From Candidatus Pantoea varia (GTDB lineage: Bacteria > Pseudomonadota > Gammaproteobacteria > Enterobacterales > Enterobacteriaceae), in the NCBI RefSeq assembly GCF_900115075.1, contig NZ_FOVG01000003.1:310001-374000 (forward strand): DNA of 64,000 nucleotides. The letters are read 5' to 3'. A program made the translations under genes and the position numbers. Below are positions 59,188 through 64,000 of the stretch, piece by piece (positions within the stretch are counted from its first letter, which is position 1; each line of letters opens with the position of its first letter). The notes beneath the pieces are model-generated. The model made no database searches, had not been told where the DNA came from, and saw only the letters and a program-made list of their open reading frames with translations.

Positions 59188-60099
59188 TCAGCAAACCGCC
59201 GTTTCAGCCACCGATACCAATCGTTCACGGAGCCATTCATGCCCTTTGTGGTGAGCGGCGCGGTCATGCCAGGCCATGATTTTGCTGAAGCCGGGGATAA
59301 CCAGCGGTGGCGGCAACATGACCAGACCCGTGGTGTCGATCGCCAGTCGTTTCGGTACCACGCTTACCAAATCAGTGACGCGCAAAATTTCCGGAAGCAC
59401 CAGAAAACTGCATACTGAGAGCGCTACGCGGCGGGTTCGGCCAATTGCAGCCAGAGCCTGGTCGGTCACGCCATGAAAATTACCGCCGGGCCATGAAACC
59501 AGCGCATGATCCTGCGCGCAGAACTCATCCAGCGACAGCGTCGGACTGCCCGCAAGAGGATGATTTTCACTCAACAGACAAATATACTCTTCGTCGAACA
59601 GCTGCCGCGTATGCAACGTCGTCGGCGTAGTCTCTGGCGTCAGCAACGCCACATCAACTTCCCCATGTTCAAATTGTCCTGACAGGGTCTCGCTGTTCAC
59701 GGGCACCACCGCGACACGTATACCTGGCGCTTCACGTCGTAAGTGCGCGATAAACGGCACAATCACCGCACTAAGCGCGTAGTCTGTTGCAGCAACATGT
59801 AACGTCATCTGCGACAGGGCCGGATCAAACTGTTGCGGCTGAAGCAATTCTCCCACCTCAGCCAGTATCGCCTTTACCGGCCCGGCCAGTTCCAGCGCCC
59901 GCAGAGTCGGCAGGATGCCGCGCTGAGCCCGGATAAACAGCGGATCATCAAAACTCTCACGGAGACGTGTCAGCATACCGCTTACCGCCGGTTGCGTCAG
60001 GCAAAGACGTTCAGCCGCTCGGGTCACGCTGCGTTCATCCAGCAGCACATCCAGCGCTTTTAATAAATTCAGGTCAACGTTAAGCAGATAATTGTTCAT
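59188..60099 (-). CDS. LysR-family regulator, NodD-like
   Basis: 303 residues. VDLNLLKALDVLLDERSVTRAAERLCLTQPAVSGMLTRLRESFDDPLFIRAQRGILPTLRALEL is a NodD-type helix-turn-helix; LHVAATDYALSAVIVPFIAHLR and DVALLTPETTP belong to the effector domain. It is 155 nt from the SRPBCC gene at 60254, divergent, its most likely target. Confidence 0.9.
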   Translation of the reverse strand: MNNYLLNVDLNLLKALDVLLDERSVTRAAERLCLTQPAVSGMLTRLRESFDDPLFIRAQRGILPTLRALELAGPVKAILAEVGELLQPQQFDPALSQMTLHVAATDYALSAVIVPFIAHLRREAPGIRVAVVPVNSETLSGQFEHGEVDVALLTPETTPTTLHTRQLFDEEYICLLSENHPLAGSPTLSLDEFCAQDHALVSWPGGNFHGVTDQALAAIGRTRRVALSVCSFLVLPEILRVTDLVSVVPKRLAIDTTGLVMLPPPLVIPGFSKIMAWHDRAAHHKGHEWLRERLVSVAETAVC

Positions 60100-60253
60100 C
60101 CTTTACCTTTGGCACACGGTTAGATCATGATATTAATTTAAATAATATCACAGATAAATTATAGCGATTGGCCTTATATGTGGAGGGATCAGATACTAGG
60201 TGTTCCACGGCACTGATTACCGGTGCAACCGTTATAAGGCAGGAAAACGTAGA

Positions 60254-60775
60254 ATGAAAATGAACGCGATTCACTGGCCAGAAGGATATATCCCGGGTCT
60301 GACTGATAATTTCTGCTCAAACGAGGTGATTGTCACTAACCTGACGCCAGAAGCGGTCTGGCCGTTGCTGGCCACCCCCGCCTGCTGGCCAGAATATTAT
60401 GCTAATTCTGCTAACGCACAGTTTTATGACAATAAAGGGCCTGTACTGGAGCAGGACGTGCGTTTCTGCTTTGAGACGTTTGGCTTCCGGGTTGAGGCAA
60501 AGGTGACGGAATGTGTTCCGCCAGTCAATGGCGAAGCGGCACGTCTGGCCTGGCACGGCTGGTCGGGTGAGGAAGGGGCGGCCGACCGGCTTGATGTTCT
60601 TCATGCCTGGTTGATTGAAACGTTGCCAGGAAACCGGCTGCGCATCCTGACGCAGGAGACGCAAAACGGAAATCCGGCGAAAGAGTTGGCGGTCGCTAAA
60701 CCTAATCCGATGATCAATGGGCATCAGGAGTGGCTGGATGGACTGGTTGCTGCGGCAAGGTCGACTAAACGCTAA
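60254..60775 (+). CDS. SRPBCC-domain (START/polyketide-cyclase-like) protein
   Basis: 173 residues from ATG 60254 (AGGA about ten bases upstream; ATG 60260 is an alternative, and the frame is open to 60200). The hydrophobic-pocket fold begins EVIVTNLTPEAVWPLLATPACWPEYYANS, then VRFCFETFGFRVEAKVTECVPP, RLAWHGWSG, AWLIETLPGNRLRILTQETQ. Such proteins bind small hydrophobic ligands; no reaction can be assigned. The LysR gene next to it is divergent. Confidence 0.85.
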   Translation: MKMNAIHWPEGYIPGLTDNFCSNEVIVTNLTPEAVWPLLATPACWPEYYANSANAQFYDNKGPVLEQDVRFCFETFGFRVEAKVTECVPPVNGEAARLAWHGWSGEEGAADRLDVLHAWLIETLPGNRLRILTQETQNGNPAKELAVAKPNPMINGHQEWLDGLVAAARSTKR

Positions 60776-61627
60776 CTGGCGAACAGGGTGACAGTTTATG
60801 ACCGACGCGTTAACAGCGTGTCGGTTGCCTGTTCCGCCAGGATTTAACATTAACGTGAGCCTCAGATAACGCCACCCTCTTAGGCGTTTACTATCAGCAA
60901 TAGTGTGCGCCATTTTATGCCTCACAAGATTGATAATAAATAGGTTTACCTGACCGGTCTGAGATGCCTTTTCTGTATCGACGATTTGTACCTCTGAGGA
61001 GCAGAGCCTTTGATGGTATCGCGTGACTCGCCATTCTGGCACCTGATGAATACCTGAGCATAAATGGTGCGCAAAGATGCCCAAAAATCCCACTATGTCA
61101 GAAAAAATAAATCTATCATCATTTGAAGCTGTTTGAAGATTAAAGTTGAAGTTATTAAGGTTAACTTATTGATTTAAGTCAATTAATTTAATGTGCCAGA
61201 TAATTAATATCCACTCGTCCATCTGACAGAGAAAAGGTGGATACTTAAACAAACAGGAAAGAGCTGAGTAGCATAAGCGATAATGATATAGGCTGTTGAT
61301 CTTGTTGAAAATATATGAAATTTTAATAATAAATTATCATTTTTGTTGAGTGATTCAGGACGGGTAAAGACCCCATTCAATGTCACTGTATTCTCCCGTA
61401 TTTGAAGGTGTCATATTAAAAAGACCGATTTTCTGGCCTCTATTACCCTGAATGAAATGAGAAGGCTTTTTTATTAATTTTATTATTTATCCATCGCGAA
61501 GAATTTCCTTTTTCAGATGGCAAAAAAATCAATCTGCGTCATAGTCAATATTCACCGAATAATTGCGCTATAGCTCGTTTTGAAATCATCTGCGCCTGTT
61601 ACGTGCGCTATTCAAACAGAGGTTAAA
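60776..61627. other. Long intergenic region before padC
   Basis: About 850 nt. ACCGACGCG...CGTGTCGGT near 60801-60826 is a possible hairpin after the SRPBCC gene. The part from 61130 on is strongly AT-rich and must hold the padC promoter; I could not fix the boxes. Open frames here are antisense or without start signals. No gene supported. Confidence 0.45.
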
Positions 61628-62152
61628 ATGTCTGCAGAATCTCCAGAGGATATTTCCAGCGATTTGTCTCAATTCGTCGGCACGCATTTTGTCTACACCT
61701 ATGATAATGGCTGGAAATACGAGTGGTATGCTCGCAACGAAACTACCTGCGACTACCGCATTCATCAGGGATTGGTAGGTGGCCGCTGGGTGACCAACCA
61801 GAAAATGCACGCGATTCAGTTCGCCCCAGGTATCTACAAAGTTGACTGGCACGAGCCCACCGGCACCTGCGTCAGCCTGCTGTTTGATCTGAATCGCACC
61901 CTGGTACACGGCACGATTTTCTTCCCGCAGTGGATTGCCGGAGAAGGTCAGCATCCGGAAAAAACTATTTGCTATCAGAATGACTTCATTGAAGATATGC
62001 ATCGCTTCCGTGATGAAGGTCCGGCCTATCCGTACGTGATTATTCCTGAGTTTGCGAAAGTGACTTACATGAAGAACGAAGGACCTGATAACGATGAAGT
62101 GATCAATCAGGCACCTGGACAGATGCCTGCTGATTATTTTGAGGGTAAGTAA
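61628..62152 (+). CDS. padC: Phenolic acid decarboxylase
   Basis: 174 residues from ATG 61628 (GAGG at 61619-61622; the frame is open to 61580). DLSQFVGTHFVYTYDNGWKYEWYARNETTCDYRIHQGLVGGRWV, KVDWHEPTGTCVSLLFDL and HGTIFFPQWI are the lipocalin-like fold of PadC/FDC-type enzymes, which convert ferulic and p-coumaric acid to vinylphenols without a cofactor. The product detoxifies plant phenolic acids. The usual PadR repressor is not seen nearby, so control may differ. It is convergent with clcA, 17 nt between stops. Confidence 0.93.
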   Translation: MSAESPEDISSDLSQFVGTHFVYTYDNGWKYEWYARNETTCDYRIHQGLVGGRWVTNQKMHAIQFAPGIYKVDWHEPTGTCVSLLFDLNRTLVHGTIFFPQWIAGEGQHPEKTICYQNDFIEDMHRFRDEGPAYPYVIIPEFAKVTYMKNEGPDNDEVINQAPGQMPADYFEGK

Positions 62153-62169
62153 CTGACCTGGCTACCTGC

Positions 62170-63561
62170 TCACTGTGAGCGGGTAGCTTCAGCCTGACGC
62201 GCCAGCGTGCGGGCCAGAATGGAGGAGTAAAGTGGTTTTCCCCCCAGAAACTGCGCCAGCAGCGTCGCGCCCAGACAGGTAATGATCATCGGCAGTATCA
62301 GCTGATAATTATCGGTCATCTCCAGCACCAGCACAATTCCGGTCAGGGGTGCCCTTACCGACGCCGCAAACAGTGCGCCCATTCCCGCAATCGCAAAGGT
62401 TCCTGCCTCCAGATGATATAACGGGAACAGGTCCGTCATTGCTACCCCAAAGGCTGTTCCGAGCAGCGTACCCAGTGCCAGCATCGGCGCAAAAATACCA
62501 CCCGGCGCACCGGAGCCAAAACAGAGCAGCGTTGTGACCAGCCTGACCAGGAAAATAACCAGCAGCAGGGCAAACGGGAAGACGCCATGAACTGCCTGTG
62601 GAATCAGTGCTGAACCTCCGCCTGCGCCAGGTGCGAACAGCAGAGCCAGAATACCGCAGCCGCCGCCCAGCAAAGCACCCGCCAGCACCACGCGCGCCGT
62701 TTTACCGGCATAGAGGCGGGCAAACAGGTCCTGAGTCATAAATATCAGGCGGTTAAACAGCACGCCGACCATGCCAATGATCATGCCGAGCACCAGATAG
62801 AGCCACAGCGTCTGCACCGGCGCATCAGCCAGTTTGCCGACGGAGATCACCGCCTGTTCGCCGTTGAAACAGCGAAACACGATGCTCGCCATAATCACGC
62901 CGGTAAACACGGCTTTAATCGAAATCAGGTTATAGCGGAACTGCGGACGCATCTCTTCGATGATAAACAGGATGCCGGCCAGCGGTGCATTAAACGCTGC
63001 TGCCAGACCCGCGGCCGCACCGGTTGCCAGCAGCGTATGGCGTGCTTCGTTGCTGCGCATACCCAGAATATCAATGACCATGCGGCCTATGTTCCCGCCC
63101 AACTGCACCGTCGGGCCTTCCCGGCCCAGCACCATTCCGGCGCCCAGCGTGCCCAGTCCGCCAAAGAATTTCACCGGAATCACCCGCCACCAGCGAACCG
63201 GTCTCAGTTCTTCCAGCGCCCCTTCAATTTCAGGGATGCCCGAACCGCCCGCTTCGGGTGCAAAGCGTCTGACCAGAAAATAGCCGACCATCGCCAGCAG
63301 AGCTGAGATGACAAAGGCCGCGGCGTAGAGCATCCAGCCCTGAATGTGCGTGGGAGTGAGCGTGTCGGCGCGCCAATGCTGTATAGCTTCAACGGACCGG
63401 GCAAACGCCACGCCCGCCAGACCCACCAGCGAACCGACCAGTGCAGCACAGAACAGCATCGCCAGCGGCGTTTTATCCCGATAGAGCAGGGCACGAAACA
63501 TCCGGCTGCGCGCCGCGATGGAGCGGGGAACATAAACCGGCTGTGGTGATTCTTCATTCAT
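62170..63561 (-). CDS. clcA: H+/Cl- exchange transporter ClcA
   Basis: 463 residues of the CLC family. Anion-pore motifs are GGSGIPE (Ser107-type), [11 protein letters not shown] (gating Glu), [14 protein letters not shown] and the pore Tyr in KPLYSSIL. The internal proton Glu is in [10 protein letters not shown]. It exchanges two chloride for one proton and in E. coli helps survive extreme acid. Short N-terminus, no CBS domains. It ends 17 nt from the convergent padC. Confidence 0.95.
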   Translation of the reverse strand: MNEESPQPVYVPRSIAARSRMFRALLYRDKTPLAMLFCAALVGSLVGLAGVAFARSVEAIQHWRADTLTPTHIQGWMLYAAAFVISALLAMVGYFLVRRFAPEAGGSGIPEIEGALEELRPVRWWRVIPVKFFGGLGTLGAGMVLGREGPTVQLGGNIGRMVIDILGMRSNEARHTLLATGAAAGLAAAFNAPLAGILFIIEEMRPQFRYNLISIKAVFTGVIMASIVFRCFNGEQAVISVGKLADAPVQTLWLYLVLGMIIGMVGVLFNRLIFMTQDLFARLYAGKTARVVLAGALLGGGCGILALLFAPGAGGGSALIPQAVHGVFPFALLLVIFLVRLVTTLLCFGSGAPGGIFAPMLALGTLLGTAFGVAMTDLFPLYHLEAGTFAIAGMGALFAASVRAPLTGIVLVLEMTDNYQLILPMIITCLGATLLAQFLGGKPLYSSILARTLARQAEATRSQ

Positions 63562-63656
63562 TGAGAGACATTCTTATTCATCCAGACCAGCGTGCCAGTT
63601 TACTGAGTGATAAGGTGAAAACAAACGTCAGGATCAATTACTTCAGCGGAAAATTG

Positions 63657-63965
63657 TTAATCGGTTTGTGGTGGACAAACCACTTGTGCCATGCGTTCGC
63701 GGTAGGCTGGATTATCCTGGTTTTTCATCGCCTGAACCGCTGCGTTCAGCGTTGCCTGGTTCTGTTTCAGGTTCTGCTTATCGTTGAGAAACGTCTGCCG
63801 CAATTGTTCATCAGAGGTGGAGGGCGGTAACTGACACTTCTGGCGCAAATCATGGGTAATCTGCTGCTGGCGCAGCGCAAACTTCAGCGTGTCATAGGGC
63901 GCGGCTGCCACAAAAAGTGGGCTTAGCAGCGGCAGAATAAGCAGCGTATTGCGGATCACGTTCAT
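63657..63965 (-). CDS. Small exported protein of unknown function
   Basis: 102 residues. A signal peptide (IRNTLLILPLLSPLFVAAA) is followed by a helical domain (YDTLKFALRQQQITHDLRQKCQLPPSTSDEQLRQTFLNDKQNLKQNQATLNAAVQAMKNQD) with one Cys pair (QKCQLP and QVVCPP) likely forming a disulfide. Similar in layout to YicS-type small periplasmic proteins, without a firm match. GGAG upstream of the ATG supports the start. It lies 95 nt before clcA on the same strand. Confidence 0.7.
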   Translation of the reverse strand: MNVIRNTLLILPLLSPLFVAAAPYDTLKFALRQQQITHDLRQKCQLPPSTSDEQLRQTFLNDKQNLKQNQATLNAAVQAMKNQDNPAYRERMAQVVCPPQTD

Positions 63966-64000
63966 GATGATCTCCTGACTGCGGAAGAGAGGATGGGGTC

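Noticed and set aside
60317-61093. 258-residue minus-strand frame
   Set aside because: Half of it is antisense to the SRPBCC gene; the rest is AT-rich intergenic DNA. No start signal or family features.
1-64000. tRNA, rRNA or CRISPR array
   Set aside because: No cloverleaf-like segment, rRNA stretch or regularly spaced repeat array was seen; the repeats at 16.6-25.4 kb are irregularly placed hairpins.

Overview
The window looks like chromosome (less likely a large plasmid) of an enterobacterium, most probably Erwiniaceae and Pantoea-like. This is inferred from gene content: rluF, digH, clcA, sitABCD, a gabP/gabT/mocR-type module, a padC-type decarboxylase, the ycgZ/ymgA/ariR small-regulator family, and many LysR regulators paired with single enzymes. 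No species can be fixed without a search. The coding backbone is GC-rich, with an AT-richer, decayed stretch at about 16.5-17.5 kb and 22-25.9 kb. I found no rRNA, tRNA or CRISPR array.

Layout. 0-1.2 kb: remnants of a conjugative or integrative element (fragment of a DUF1173-like protein, an HKD-type nuclease without its catalytic His, a small membrane-anchored protein). 1.3-9.8 kb: regulator/enzyme pairs, namely a B3/B4-domain protein with an XRE-cupin regulator, MarR with an MFS exporter, an amino-acid racemase, cupins, a YoaK-like membrane protein, SDR with LysR, and a LacI-type regulator. 10.2-12.6 kb: five small proteins of the YcgZ/YmgA/AriR connector type. 13.0-16.5 kb: sitABCD Mn/Fe transporter behind two MntR-like boxes. 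16.5-25.9 kb: decayed accessory region with a gene broken by one TGA, an AraC regulator, a TetR-controlled reductase operon (SDR, old yellow enzyme, NmrA-like), an IS110-type transposase remnant, a broken umuC tail, an AT-rich lipoprotein/secreted gene group, and copies of a two-hairpin dispersed repeat.

25.9-31.4 kb: a five-gene molybdenum hydroxylase operon similar to PaoABCD plus a MocA-like cofactor enzyme. 31.4-34.8 kb: siderophore receptor and binding protein with a Fur-like box. 35-47.4 kb: RpiR regulator, GDSL autotransporter esterase, SfnG-like monooxygenase, GNAT, RluF, PRISE-like reductase, LysR proteins, a beta-lactamase-fold protein with altered metal ligands, VOC protein, and a tiny pilin. 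47.7-52.1 kb: GABA permease, GABA transaminase and a divergent MocR/GabR-type regulator with a direct-repeat operator. 52.1-57.9 kb: DigH, a nitroreductase, an MFS transporter, a BhsA-like stress protein, LysR, and a DJ-1/PfpI protein. 58.1-58.7 kb: a protein-poor unit with a strong promoter and terminator, a candidate long ncRNA. 59.2-64 kb: LysR, SRPBCC protein, phenolic acid decarboxylase, ClcA and a small exported protein.

Themes are metal supply (Sit, siderophore uptake), detoxification of aldehydes, phenolics and electrophiles (Mo hydroxylase, OYE, NfsA-like, PadC, DJ-1), and GABA use, all consistent with a plant-associated bacterium. The points most worth a second look are the AriR/YcgZ/YmgA cluster, the tandem MntR boxes, the duplicate TetR operators, the two-hairpin repeat, the 58-kb ncRNA candidate, and the lipoprotein whose start is broken by what looks like one missing A.
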